Shown here: in pieces, positions 1-11,369 of the stretch
Layout: the number at the start of each line of letters is the position of its first letter
Position numbering within the stretch: the stretch's first letter is position 1
NCBI GenBank assembly: GCA_030248215.1
Contig: JASANG010004131.1
Location: 248,001-312,000, forward strand
Direction of reading: 5' to 3'
Length of the DNA: 64,000 nt
Source: Enoplolaimus lenunculus
Taxonomy: Eukaryota > Nematoda > Enoplea > Enoplida > Thoracostomopsidae
The notes under the pieces: model-generated
Databases searched by the model: none
The model's input: only the letters and a program-made list of their open reading frames with translations
What the model was told of the DNA's origin: nothing
Made by a program: the position numbers and the translations under genes

Positions 1-70
1 GCAGTGTTTAATTATGTTAAATCTGACGTCTATAGAGAAAAAATTCAATAAATTTCACTTGCGGCCATCA

Positions 71-1003
71 AGGTGTAACCAGATATCCGTACTCGTTTAA
101 GTTAAAATCGGTGCCCGTTTTGTTTCTGTTAGTGAAATATCGAAAATGTCGTTATTTTATGCTCAAAACTGGTTATAAATAACGTGAACATCGCACAGTT
201 CTAAAATAATGTTGCAGTTATAGTTTTATTTGAAATAGAAATTAATACAAAATGTATCCAATGTTACTTTTAGGGGCATCCAGGTTGCTACGACGAAATA
301 AATTTTTTCGATTAGGAGTGTATTTCTTTAGCTATCTTCTGTTCTTTATTGGCTAACACATGTTTAATCAGAAATTTAAGCCATCAACAATATATTTAAT
401 GCAGCTTTATGGGTAAATACAATTTAAAGTTTAAAGGCTGTTTTAAATGCAAAAAGGTTTCACCGAGTGTCACGCATTAAAGGAATTCTGCATAAGCAAC
501 AATTTGAATCAAACGGCACGCCAAGGTTACAACTGAGTGAATCGAATGTGACTCTGGCGGAGTCGAATTTGAATCAGTTTGTGTAGTCAGGAAAAGCCTA
601 TTTCAGAGAGTCAATTTGACTCACCATTCTTTGCAGTGTACATATCCGGATATCGGAATAAAATGTGCGAAGGTAAGCAGTGCGCAAGCGCAGGTGAAAA
701 AATCGGAGTCGTCACCGCAGTTCGTAAAACGTTAGTCAATAAAAACATGTTAAATTGGTGTTATCATTTCATCGCAAATTTGTTGGCTATCTAAAATTTT
801 AAAGAAAAAATAGCGGATACGCCGAAAATTTCAAGATATTGTTTAAATTTCGTCATTTTTATTTCAGTTTGAACAATTGCAACATATCTAATGAAAAATT
901 GCGAGACATACACGTGATTTGGAACTAATTTTTGAGCATAAAATAACAGAATTTCCGGTGTTTTTATAAAACGGAAACGAAAACGGATATCCCGTTACAC
1001 CCC
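71..1003. mobile_element. TIR element, GGTGTAAC/GGATATCC family, long copy
   Basis: The left end GGTGTAACCAGATATCCGT matches the inverted right end ACGGATATCCCGTTACACC. Subterminal blocks also pair: GCTCAAAACTGGTTAT on the left with the AACTAATTTTTGAGCATAAA block near 925. The interior has no transposase frame and carries another MITE at 530-638. Confidence 0.65.
530..638. mobile_element. Short CACTG foldback MITE, nested
   Basis: It is the reverse orientation of the copy at 11255-11369, with GAGTCAATTTGACTC palindromes and the end CCATTCTTTGCAGTG before TA. It is nested in the larger element at 71-1003, so it is the younger insertion. Confidence 0.65.
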
Positions 1004-1029
1004 GGTTGGTAGCTTATATTTTGCAGGTT

Positions 1030-1720
1030 CAGCAGTTCTGACTATATTTTTGATGGGACTGCCGAAACAGCTCTGTCCCAGAAAACATATTTGCTCCGAC
1101 GCTGTCCTGCTATATATACTGACCCAGTAAAAACATAAGATTGAAGTTGTTCCGACCAACTCAGCGAATACCTGGGCTTGAAGCTGTCCCAGCTGTTTTG
1201 ACACAACCAGCAAAAACATAAGTTCGAAGTTGTCCCAACTGACCTCACAAAACCTAGCTCGAAAACTGTACCGACTGTGCCGACCGACCCAGCCAAAGTA
1301 TAGGGTCCAAGCGGACCCGATCGACCCAGCAAAAACATAGGTTCGAAGCTGTCCTAATCGACCCAGCAAAAATATAGGCTCAAAGCTGGCCCGGCTGTTC
1401 CGACCGACCCAGCACAAATATAGGCTCGAAGCTGTCCCCGCTGTCCCGACCGACCCAGCACAAATATAGGCTCGAAGCTGTCCCCGCTGTCCCGACCGAC
1501 CCAGCAAAAATATAGGCTCGAAGCTGTCCCGACCAACCCAGCAATAATATAGGCTCAAAGCTGTCCCCGCTGTCCCGACCGACTTTGCAAAAATGTAGGC
1601 TCGCAGCTGTCCCCGCTGTCCCGACCGACCCAGGTAAAAGATGGGCTCGAAGCTGTCCCGGCTGTCCCGACCAACCCAGAAAAAACAGATTTGAAGCTGT
1701 CCTGACCAACCCAACAAAAA
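1030..1720. repeat. Minisatellite with 37- and 46-bp units
   Basis: About 13 to 15 units built on GCTCGAAGCTGTCCC.. CCGACCGACCCAGCA.. AAATATAG. Two unit lengths alternate, differing by a 9-bp CCCGCTGTC segment. Units are most alike at 1380-1640 and decay to the left. Open frames on both strands here are by-products of the repeat. The right flank (1728-1790, CACTCCGGGTATATT.. AGTAACATGGGCC) matches the flank at 43738-43833. Confidence 0.85.
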
Positions 1721-1999
1721 CGTTTCACTCCGGGTATATTGCGGTCCCGTGGGTAAACGGGACTCCCCTCAGAGTAACATGGGCCCTTGTGCCAATTCTC
1801 AGTTCAACAACTACAACAGTTATCGTGAGTTTGAAAACCTATTTGAGAATATGGGCCCAACGCTGTATAATATTCACTGAAAATCGCCCCAAAAACCGTC
1901 GTCAAAGTTAAATGTTTACAAACAAACTTTATGACCAAATATTAACAGTGGCCAAGGGACCTCAACCCTGCCCTGGAAACGTTTTAACCCCGTTGACGT

Positions 2000-3192
2000 T
2001 AGAAAAATTTCGCCTCGTTTGTAAATCTTGTTAAGGTTCCCACTGGATGCCCGTTTTAAAATCGGTTTGTTGCACGTAGACCTGGCTACGGGCATGAAAC
2101 ACTCGTGCATTTCATTCTCAACGCAAAATATACAAGGCACTGATTCAAAAAGCGAACCAGGTGCTAAATATAGAAACGTGTTTGCGTGCGAAACCGGAAC
2201 CTTTGCTCAACACCAGACCAGATAATAATACCCTGGTTCTAAAGTTATCAACTTGGTTGTATTAAATAACCGGTGTACGATACTTATTATAGTCACCTTG
2301 CCGCAACATAATTGTATACCGCTTTTTTTACATTCAGGCCCCCACAACTAGGAATTATCAGTAGAAGGGGTGCATGAAGAGTTATAGAAGGGGAAAGAAA
2401 AAACTCTTAAACATACAATTCTTTTAATCGGTTGAATTATCACCCGGGGGGGGTGAACATCTTTTTAAGGTTTGCGACCCCTCTCTCAATTGTAGTTGCG
2501 GCCCTGATATTAATTCTATTTCGAAAATAGAGGGCAAAGTAGAGTATTGTGTAGACTTGTACTGATTACCCGTTTAAAGTTTTATGTCTAGCTTTACCGG
2601 TTAACCAATCAAAGGCATGCAATTGTCATTAAGACGAGCAGGCTTTAACCCGAGAAATCCTTTTTTTTCAATTGATTTCATTCATAGGTCGTGGTTTATC
2701 CAAGTCAAAAAGAACTATTTTAGCGGAGGTAAACAAAAGTTACTGAAACGGTTAGTGATCAAAACGGAAAACCGATGCAGAATTTTATAAAAGTTTAAAA
2801 ATCAGCCGCCACGTCTTTTACATAAAACCCGTAGTCACAATTCAATACCATTTTCCAAGCGGAATACGACTGTTCTCGGATTTACCAGACTATTGAAATG
2901 AATTCGCTCATTAAACGGCAAACATATGCGAGATTTGAGTCACAAAGCAGTGTAGGTTAACACCTAATATGACCAATACGAATGACGACGCAACGGATAT
3001 TTTGAATGCAGTACAACTTGCAAATATTTCACCTGATTAGTAATAGCGAATCTACTTCGCAGAATTTGCATACAAATTGGTTAAACAGGACATGCGAGAC
3101 ATCAGGACAGCTGGAACAGCAGGACAGGTGTGCCAGCCGGGGGCACGGTAACTACGGCACTGGGACAATGGGAACAGTTTCCGCCATTTATA
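2000..3192. other. No gene seen; fragment of the GGTGTAAC family
   Basis: AT-rich sequence without supported exons. 2720-2800 (GTGATCAAAACGGAAAACCGATG..) matches 40645-40720 of the GGTGTAAC/GGATATCC family, so an old fragment is present. The rest shows no clear structure. Confidence 0.4.
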
Positions 3193-3200
3193 TACATTTC

Positions 3201-3377
3201 AGCTCATGTATAGAACACGGTCGGAACGTTTTCCTGTGGGGCTGTAATGGAGTGAGCTCAAGCTGTAGACTAACTTTTTTGCTTACGCTTAGGCTTAGGT
3301 TTAGGAATAGACTCATCCTTACGCTTACACTTAGGAAATACTCATACTACTGTTCAGGCCTGTTCTACACATGAGCC
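3201..3377 (-). mobile_element. Hexamer MITE, complete, 8-bp TSD
   Basis: Ends AGCTCATGTATAGAAC and GTTCTACACATGAGCC are inverted repeats. The 8-bp duplication TACATTTC flanks it at 3193-3200 and 3378-3385. The interior carries GCTTAGGCTTAGG arrays. Small size and lack of coding mark it as non-autonomous; 8-bp duplications suit hAT or Merlin transposases. Confidence 0.88.
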
Positions 3378-4083
3378 TACATTTCCTCTACCATGAGTTT
3401 TAAGCAGTATTGAATTAAGGTACTGTGCGAAACCTACGCTTTTAGTAGAAATGACCCGGGTCAAAAACTTGAAGGAAGCCCAGGTCCGGTTCACTTAAAT
3501 TCGTAGACCCAACAGTTGTGCCCACGCCAGTGCTCTGTTAGCTAAAGGCGCGCGTTCCCAAACTTGGGGCATACGACGGTCCAACAGCGGCCCGTAGTTT
3601 AAGGAGACCGAGGGGGGGTAAGTGTGATTCCCTCCTGGAAGAATTTTGGCGCTCTAGAATATTTTCAACTTTGGTTGTAACTTTTAAGTCATCGAAAACC
3701 CGTTTGTGCCCCTCCTGAAAATTTTGTAGCCCACAATCATGGTGAGCGTGAGTTGACTAGAGGCCTGTCCAACCCTGGTCATAAGCATCCGGCAAATATG
3801 CACAAGGGGGATGCACCTGCTTTCTCTGGGTTCCCTAACCAACTTGTAAATTGGTTGGTTTACAGAGCAAAATTTTTTTACGGAGGTGAAAAATATAAAT
3901 TTGACGCTGCAGCTGATTTACATTTTTCTTTACTGGGTCGCAATTGCACACGCTAACGTAATATTCTGGCTGCGCCCATGAGATTTATCATTTACAAATA
4001 TGAATGAAATAATCATCCAAGCCTTCTTCCAAAATATAACAGACTGAACCGTAAAACATAAATTGTAACCCAATGCCTGAATC

Positions 4084-4261
4084 CAGTGGCGGATTCAGGA
4101 TCTCAAAGTGGGAAGGGGCCAAAATTTCACAGGTAATAAACTTATTTTTGGCCCACACACAAACCACGAACTGTTGTCACAAAATTGCTCTATATAATTT
4201 TTAACGAGATGCTGTTGCGGGGGCCCACGGCCGGGATGGTCCCCCCATGGATCCGCCATTG
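4084..4261 (+). mobile_element. hAT-like MITE, complete, 8-bp TSD
   Basis: Ends CAGTGGCGGATTCAGGA and CCATGGATCCGCCATTG are inverted repeats, and CCTGAATC is duplicated at 4076-4083 and 4262-4269. A close copy lies at 39187-39358. CAGTGGCGGATCC-type ends with 8-bp duplications are typical of hAT elements. Confidence 0.88.
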
Positions 4262-4578
4262 CCTGAATCTGGTGAACAAAAAGATAAACACCAAAAATCG
4301 ATAACAAATTACACATTATAGTTCGTGGCGGTAGCATTTGATTGATCGGCTTCAATGCATAGGTAATACTACAAAATAGGTGAACGCCTTTATTTTGTAT
4401 AGTTCCCGCGCACTAAGCCAATGTAGTAGCTAGCTATCGTAGTTGAAAAAATCTACTCAGCATCAGTTTTCTATACGTACGCGTGGCGCACCTGTTGTCG
4501 GTAAAGGTTTCAATTCCCAATCCATCTTTCTCTCTCGCTCTCTCTCTAGTCGGCTACGTAGTTAATGCGGCTCGTGAT

Positions 4579-5143
4579 ATAGACTCACTAGACGATGGTA
4601 CTCTGATTAATATGGGAAAATTTGGCGCAACAAAAAGTTTTTCTCTCAATCAGATAAACAACTACACGCTGCCGACCTGGTTTACGTTGCTTCTACAGGC
4701 ACACAACGTGAACAAATTTGTTGTTTAGCTTTTAGAAAATAACTTGACTGTATGAACAACATAATTTGTTGAGGTATTCATGTAACAAAATTACGCAAAC
4801 GCCGACTAATCTGTTGCGCTTGTCATTTTAGGGCTTGCGGTTGCGTAGCTAAGCAAACAGTTAAGCTCTATTTATACGTGCAATCTTTTGCTGTGAGAAC
4901 TTGCAGCTGCAAATTGGACGCAGAATTTGCATTTTTTTATCAGCCAATACGAAAGCAGATGTAAGAAAATTCAGTGAACTTTACATAATTTATATTAACA
5001 CATGTGAACAAAGTTATAAGCTATGATTTTAAATAAATTACATTTGCAGCTGCAAGTTTTTCGAACGCGATTTTTGACAAAACTTACAAATGCAAGTCGC
5101 AGCTGCAAGTTCTCGCAGCAAAAACTTGCACGTGTGAGTAGGG
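4579..5143 (+). repeat. Composite repeat copy A (spacer plus ACGTGCAAG foldback)
   Basis: 4579-4865 matches the inverted 46721-47086, through GGTACTCTGATTAATATGGG, CGCTGCCGACCTGGTTTAC and AACGCCGACTAATCTGTTGCG. It is joined to the foldback 4866-5143, and copy B shows the same join. The two parts were therefore copied together. Confidence 0.7.
4866..5143. mobile_element. ACGTGCAAG foldback MITE
   Basis: Left CTCTATTTATACGTGCAA and right TTGCACGTGTGAGTAGGG pair as inverted repeats, with AACTTGCAGCTGCAA palindromes inside each arm. There is no coding sequence. Related copies lie at 22849, 46544, 54431 and, in part, 14461 and 57833. Confidence 0.75.
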
Positions 5144-5523
5144 TTTTACTGGACTAAGAAAATGATACGATTACTGGGTTGTGTGATATACAATTTGAAT
5201 CTGTCAACTGTAATCTTTAAAGTGTTTGGCACAAGCATCTTGGCCGGTAAAAGGCAATCAGTAGAAATCGTAAACCAAATTTGAGCATAAATTGAAATTT
5301 AAGAAATACGTGATTCACAGCAGCATGACGTGTCTCGTTGCGTCATTCATAGTTAAAGGGTTGTGCGTATACTTTTGAAGTTAACCCAAGGCTTGCTCTT
5401 GCATAATTAGGAGTATAACCCGATGATTGGCCGACAGCTGGCACACGAACCTTTCACGGCAGTATAACTAAGGCAAATTGCCAATGAGTCACTGGATGAA
5501 GTCATCGATTTTGGATGCGGAAC

Positions 5524-5716
5524 AAGGTTGGTACAAGCCCGTTGCTAGCTCGCTCTTGCAAGGGGGGTTAAAAAATTTTAAAGGATTAAAAAAATTTTCA
5601 GGAGGGGCATTCAAGCGTTTCTGATGACTTATAAGCACGGTCGAAAGTTTTCCAGGGGGGGGCAAAATTTTTCCAGGTGGGGCTAACCCCCCTGTTCCCC
5701 CTTTTGGCTACGGGCC
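5524..5716. mobile_element. Short TIR element, GCCCGT ends
   Basis: AAGCCCGTTGCTAG on the left faces TTGGCTACGGGCCCG on the right, with G-rich AAAATTTTCCAGGGGGG blocks inside. The pairing is imperfect, so this is an old or poorly bounded copy. Confidence 0.4.
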
Positions 5717-6214
5717 CGCTCTGTTGGGGATTATCAAAGAAACAGAGGGTTCTTGAGGTGCTTACGCCCTCTATATATCGGGGATTCACGCGTGATAAGG
5801 ATTGAATCTTGCCGCCATACATCTTTTGCTGATAATTAAAATGTTCACACAAAGATCGCAAAGTGTTTAAAGCCAAATAGCTCAAATTATAGCGCGTGTA
5901 GAACACGAGTTGGTTCAAATTCTTTCGACTTGGCTGCAATCTGGAAATCCTAAACTATTACAACTATTAGTATACCGAGTGTAATGAAATTACAAAACAT
6001 AAAATAGTATCCTTTTCCGCCGGAAAATTCTGGGTTCGGGTTCGACGTATAATTTTTGAATTTATTAAATTCGATGTTCGTTAAACATTTGTGAAAAATT
6101 TAAACGCTAATCGTAAAGGTTGCGTATATATTTATTCAACGTGCCTTGGCATCACATTATACAAATAATCAAAAACTTGTACTAGAAAAGAGGGACAGCG
6201 CTATTACAATAATT

Positions 6215-6420
6215 GCTAATGTAAAGAACCGGGGCGGAACAGTATTATAAGCATATTCGGAAGCCTAGCCTGAGCCTAAGACTAAGCCTAAGCGTAAGAA
6301 TGAGCATATTCCTAAACCTAAGCCTAAGCCTAAGCCAAGCAAAAAACTTTGTCTAAAGCTTAAGCTTACTCTTTTCTAGTCCCACAGAAAAACGTTCCGC
6401 CCTTGATCTTTACATGGGTC
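6215..6420 (+). mobile_element. Hexamer MITE, complete, 8-bp TSD
   Basis: Ends GCTAATGTAAAG and CTTTACATGGGTC pair; the inner arms GGGGCGGAACAG and CGTTCCGCCC also pair. CAATAATT is duplicated at 6207-6214 and 6421-6428. The interior is CCTAAGCCTAAGCC hexamers with a shared AAAAAACTTTGTCTAAAGC block. Confidence 0.87.
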
Positions 6421-7291
6421 CAATAATTGCAGAAATTCCAGTTGAATGACAACGAAGAATTTGAAACAAACTTAAAATTAAATATTTGTATCGCCTAAAT
6501 TTTGCCTTGAATTCACATTTTGTTTTTACTGTTGCTGGCTAGCGTTTATATATTTCCGACAGTGCAAGTTGTCAAATATTTGCTTAGGTTGTCAACCAAA
6601 AATTCAAATAACCGACTATGGGCCATAGAAAACTGCACTGATGCCTTTATATTCAGAGAGTGTCGCTGACGTCTGAAACAAATGCTTATGGAACAATTCT
6701 AAGCACCTGGCTGGCTAAGGTGTAATTCGCGGACGCTGAAGGCATACATGATGTCCAACTGAAAGTCCAGTTATTAATCGCTGGTTCATAGGAATTTCAA
6801 AAAATCAATGTTAAGTTTAAAATGGTTTTTACAAACTGCGCTAACGTTTTGTGTGAAATGTAAAAACGACAGCAACAGCAGGCAGTAATCTGACACAACT
6901 ACAACAAACGTGTGCTTCTTCCGAGTCTGTATCAGGATAATCATCGACTCTGTCAACTCTTCCAAGGGCACAGCCAGGATTTCAGTTCGAGACCAAAATA
7001 ACCTTATTGTAAGATTTTTCCATCTCTAATATTCACACACTGGCAACGCGAAACCTGTTCGAAGGGTTTGAATTGTTATCTCCAAAAAATTTACAAAGGA
7101 GATATATCCCTTTTATCAATCCCCAATATCAGTCTAATAAGTGCGGCCCCCAAAATGATAATAGTGAGGCACTGTAGATGACAAATTTATGCATATTCGA
7201 TTTGTACGTGTTCAAACGCTACGCTCCCAAGGAGTGTTTTAGAATCCGTAACGGTAACCATGATATGCATATGTATTATATGCAATTTTAG

Positions 7292-7421
7292 CCGCTATGA
7301 CCAGGATGCTGATGAAATGACTGATGTGTGGAATGATACTTGGTTGTGGTTGGTTGACGAGGATGATGAACAGAAACGTCCTGACTCAAATGATGGAGAT
7401 TATTTTTACCTTAAAACTTGA
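7292..7421 (+). CDS. Candidate 3'-terminal exon, acidic, unknown protein
   Basis: A good acceptor (TGCAATTTTAG) at 7281-7291 opens a 42-codon frame ending in TGA. The peptide starts RYDQDADEMTDVWNDTWLWL and ends DGDYFYLKT. It is rich in Asp/Glu and Trp, unlike the hydrophobic or basic chance frames nearby. I do not recognise the family, and no partner exon was found upstream. It would be phase 2 at its 5' edge. It could also be chance. Confidence 0.3.
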
Positions 7422-7489
7422 GCGAAAATTATAGTTGGAATTTGGTAAAACGTAGTTTAGATATTTACAATTCGATTAGAAAAGTAGGC

Positions 7490-7770
7490 CTATATAAAGT
7501 TTGATTAATTACAGGTGATTAATCAGTAATACTTCCGGAAATGACGTCATCTAATGACGTCATCCTACTCGTTTGGCAGGAGGGGATAAAACCCGGATTT
7601 CATCTAATCCTGGGGAACACAGCGAGCTATAAAAAAGCCGTTTTTATATAAATCGCAAATAAACTGTCAATTTTAGAGGTCCTCTGACCTCGGCTTCTCT
7701 TGACTGTTGTGCTTGATTGATACTATTAGACCGGCACAGCCCTCTTCGGTTTTCATTGCTATGCTACACA
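7490..7770 (+). repeat. Possible solo LTR-like promoter block (fossil)
   Basis: The stretch carries, in order, paired CRE palindromes, TATA-like sequence, AATAAA and a GC-richer tail, which is the order expected in an LTR. No internal retroelement genes and no second copy are visible here, so family and ends cannot be set. A host promoter is the alternative. Confidence 0.25.
7541..7563. promoter_or_regulatory. Paired CRE/ATF palindromes
   Basis: Two perfect copies of ATGACGTCAT lie 13 bp apart (7541-7550 and 7554-7563), each containing the CREB/ATF core TGACGTCA. A TATA-like GCTATAAAAAAG follows at about 7626 and AATAAA at about 7666. The layout suits a promoter; the sites are clear, their function is inferred. 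Confidence 0.5.
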
Positions 7771-10289
7771 TTTAATTTTCTAGTTTAACAAAACTTTGGT
7801 TTCCGGATACCGCTGGGCGCTTCCACAAAAGACCAAGTTGCGTTTTAGTGGTAGACCGAAATTAGAGGCTAATTCAAATTGGCGTTTTTCTTAAAAAACG
7901 ATTTACGTTGGCAAACATTGTAACCAGCTGTTAGTCATATATCACTAGTGACTCCTGCAAAATGACATAAAATCGCGGCACAATTTTAAATGCGTCGAAT
8001 TCATTTGGTATTTTTGGGAAGTTGTACCTAAAACAAACCAGCTCCAGAATTACGTGATATATAATATATATTGTATATACTATATAGATATATTACATAT
8101 ATATATATCATAAACAAACTAAAAGAAATTTCATTACTGCCGAAAGCAATACAGCGTGTACGGTAATAAAATTCTAGAAATTGCCATTGCTAAATATATC
8201 GCGTTTGAGGCTATTGCTGGTAACCAGTTGAAACCTCAATTAGGCATCAAAGAACGTATTCAATTTTAGGTGCGGCAGCGACATCGATTTAATGTCTCTG
8301 GTGTTGTTGACTTGACTTGTACCCCTGGCTCGATTGTTTTCCAATTCATTGAAAAATGTAAAAAGTTGCTAACCAGATATAAAAATCGTCTTACTCCTAC
8401 AATGTTGAGAATACAATTATTGCGCTTGCAGCATATATGTACTAGGTAGGTAGGTATGTAAAACCAGTATGGCAGACCCTATGGTTCATGCCTGAATTGA
8501 GTTGTTTTCTATACAGGAAGACTCCGTGTCTTTTAACGTGATTAACCTGTTTGACCTGTATAAAATAATATAACTCAAACGCATACTAATTTGTTTAAAT
8601 ATAGCAAAACCAAACTCAATCTTACAAGCTGAAACCTCCCAGTCTCTATTAGTCTCCCAGTGTCCTCGTATTCCAGTGCTTAGCCCCTTAACACGGGCTA
8701 TCGGCGAAGCCTGCAATTAGCGCCTTCAATCATGTGCCAAATTTCAGTAGAATTTCTTCTATACGACGTATTGTTCACGCGATAGCGACAGCAATTTTAC
8801 AAAATTTCAATTGATATACCAGTTGTAAGGTTTTAATTAAGACAAATGACTTTTTGGCTACGCAAAAGCAAAGACTGTACCCCTGCACCAATTGTACACT
8901 GCTGAAACTAATGCCTATTTTTTGGTATCGCAAATTATTGTTGCATGTGTCAAAGAAAGACAATATTATAGTGACTTGACAGTATTATAAAATTCGAGAA
9001 AAATTATTTAGTAACAGAAAAGTGCGTTGGCTTTAAACCGCGATAGAAAGCTATAATTTTCGACGCCGGTCGCCTATAAATTTAACTTTCACTTTTGATC
9101 AGGCTGGACGAGAACTAAGGGGTCAAAGTGGTGGCCGTATATAATACGGATATGTTCGCCACGCACCTTGATCGGAAATGTTTTCGACATCCTTAAAAGA
9201 ATTCAATGTTATAGTGCAACTTTCACTGTAAATGCCTTTTTACTCTTTCTACCAGAGGCGTACCGAGAGGGGGCCGCGGGGAACCCGCCCTCCTTAATCT
9301 TAGTCAGTACCTGACTGCGTCATAATATTTACATTAAATACAAAAATTACGTATGGTTTTTTGCTCGCTGCGCTTGCGATGTTTTTTACTGATTAATTTT
9401 ATAAAAATTTTGCTTGCGGTGTTACTCAAACGAATATAACAAAGTCAAATTCCTCTAGCTGGCCAGCTCAATAGTACCTAAAGGTAGTAATAAATATTGC
9501 CCAAAGCTTCCAATTACATAAGCTCTAGACCAGAGGGGTTCGGTTTAGTGGTTCAGACTCTTCGCTTCATGAATAAAGGAATGTTACAAGCCTGTTAGAG
9601 AGGGATTTAACACTAATCTAGCTTCGAGCCTTCACTCATACTGTTTCAACTCCTAATGCCTTTATATATTTTATATTATACAAAAAATTCCCGACAAAGA
9701 CTTCAAACTGAAGTTCTGTACAAGAGTAAAAGACAACAGTGTCTAGCATTCGCTTGCTTCCTTCGAGATATTTTTTCAACTTGTGCTCACGTAGCAAACA
9801 ATTCGACCTAGTCCAGATGCGAAACTGCCAAATTTTTACGTCCTATAAGAGAATTATGGGTAGCGTGAACAGCATAAATCCCACCAAACAATTGAGATCC
9901 GTACTGCTAAAAGATTTAAAGATTGCTCTTAGGCGGACCAAAGGCACTGACCGTACAGGATGCGGCCCCCATCAAACTTTCTCGGTACGCCACTGCCTTC
10001 TACTTACCATTCCAGATTGTTGCTCTGAGATGAAATGTTGAAGACGCCTACAATATAATAATTTCAATTCTGCTTTTAAGCGTTGAAAGTTTAAGGCAAA
10101 GAATTTTTTAAATGTTCAATTTTAATCAACTTTTTGAAAAATTGTTCACGCATTGGAGCTTTAAAGAGAGCCACAGTTGAAATCGAAAAGTAATTTTTCA
10201 CAAGAAACTCGAGTCCAAAATTTGACTCGTTGTTCTCTGATCTACTTTTGAAAAGGATCAAGCAGAAGCAGGCTTATTGGGTTTTTGGG
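7771..10289. other. No gene seen
   Basis: AT-rich DNA with a TATATA-rich patch at about 8050-8110. 9254-9300 (AGAGGCGTACCGAGAGGG) resembles one end of a hAT-type element without a partner. No exon, RNA gene or array is supported. Confidence 0.4.
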
Positions 10290-10440
10290 CATATCACTAG
10301 GCTATGCATATTGATAAGCCTAAAGCCTAAAGCCTCGACTTAAGGATAAGGCTTAAACCTAAACCTAAGCAAAAAACAATGAAGCCTAAGCCTGTTTTTG
10401 TCGCAGTATAGTTGGAACAAAACTGGATGCTCTTAAAACT
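10290..10440 (+). mobile_element. Hexamer MITE, degraded
   Basis: AAGCCTAAAGCCTAAAGCC and AAACCTAAACCTAAGCAAAAAAC identify the interior. Both ends are eroded and no target duplication is visible. Confidence 0.5.
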
Positions 10441-11254
10441 AAAGTGGACCCAAACTTTGATGTGTAGGTATATATCTCAAGTGATTTTATTGAATTACCA
10501 ATACATAAAACATTCAACCAGAAAATTGTATATTTAATAACATTTTATCACATTTCAAGACCTATTTTACATGGCTAATCGTTTTTCTGCCTTTTAGAAA
10601 ATCCTTATTATATTTTTTGCGACAAACTGCGTCAACAAATCAAATATTGCGAGTGTAAAATCACGAGACATTTTAAGAACTAATTTGTGTCACATTTAAA
10701 AGTTGTGAAAGTTTGAAAAAACTATTTCATGGCTTCAGACGACTGACACATAGCAAGCTGAAAATTGGTAAATTTACAGCGAAAACTGTCAATTTACATA
10801 AAATTACTTGAATATAAGAGTGTATGTTTTTTGCCAAATCGGGGTTCAATGTTGTGGTACATGTGTGTGGCATGATTTTGTAGAATAAACTCCTATCAAA
10901 TGGCGAAGAAACATATTTTGCGAGGGCAAAACGAAATCATTTTTCAATGTGACGAGTGTTGGTTTTCTATATATAATGCAAATGTTATGTTTGACAAAAA
11001 TTTACACTTAACAAATTTATTGCTCAAATCTATTGAGTTTCATTTGCGCCCCTGGATATCGCCCCGTACCCTCTATGCCAAAATGTGATAATTTTTAGAA
11101 AACGGTGGGTGATGTGTACAACAGCTGGACTTGCTTCTACAGCTGTTGGTTCTAAAGTCACATCGATGTACTATTACCGCAAGTGGATGACCACTTTTTT
11201 TACACAATAGTGTGCAACTGAGTACGTGGTGTCTTCTGTGTACAAAAGAACGTA
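10441..11254. other. No gene seen
   Basis: AT-rich spacer. A 62-codon frame at 10900-11088 has no splice or family support. Confidence 0.4.
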
Positions 11255-11369
11255 CAGTGCAAAAAATGGTGAGTCAAATTGACTCTCTCCGAAATAGGCT
11301 TTTCCTGACTACACAAACTGAGTCAAATACGACTCCACCAGAGTCAAATTCGACTCACTGTTGCAGCGT
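11255..11369. mobile_element. Short CACTG foldback MITE with TA flank
   Basis: Begins after TA with CAGTGCAAAAAATGG and ends GTTGCAGCG before TA. It holds GAGTCAAATTGACTC and GAGTCAAATTCGACTC palindromes. It is a shortened relative of 17851-18049 and matches 530-638 in the opposite sense. Confidence 0.7.

Noticed and set aside
995-1717. A 240-codon minus-strand frame with periodic protein sequence, plus shadows in other frames
   Set aside because: It is a by-product of the 37/46-bp minisatellite; several frames stay open over the same bases and unit lengths are not multiples of three.
3006-3374. A 122-codon plus frame
   Set aside because: Its second half runs through a complete MITE with target duplications.
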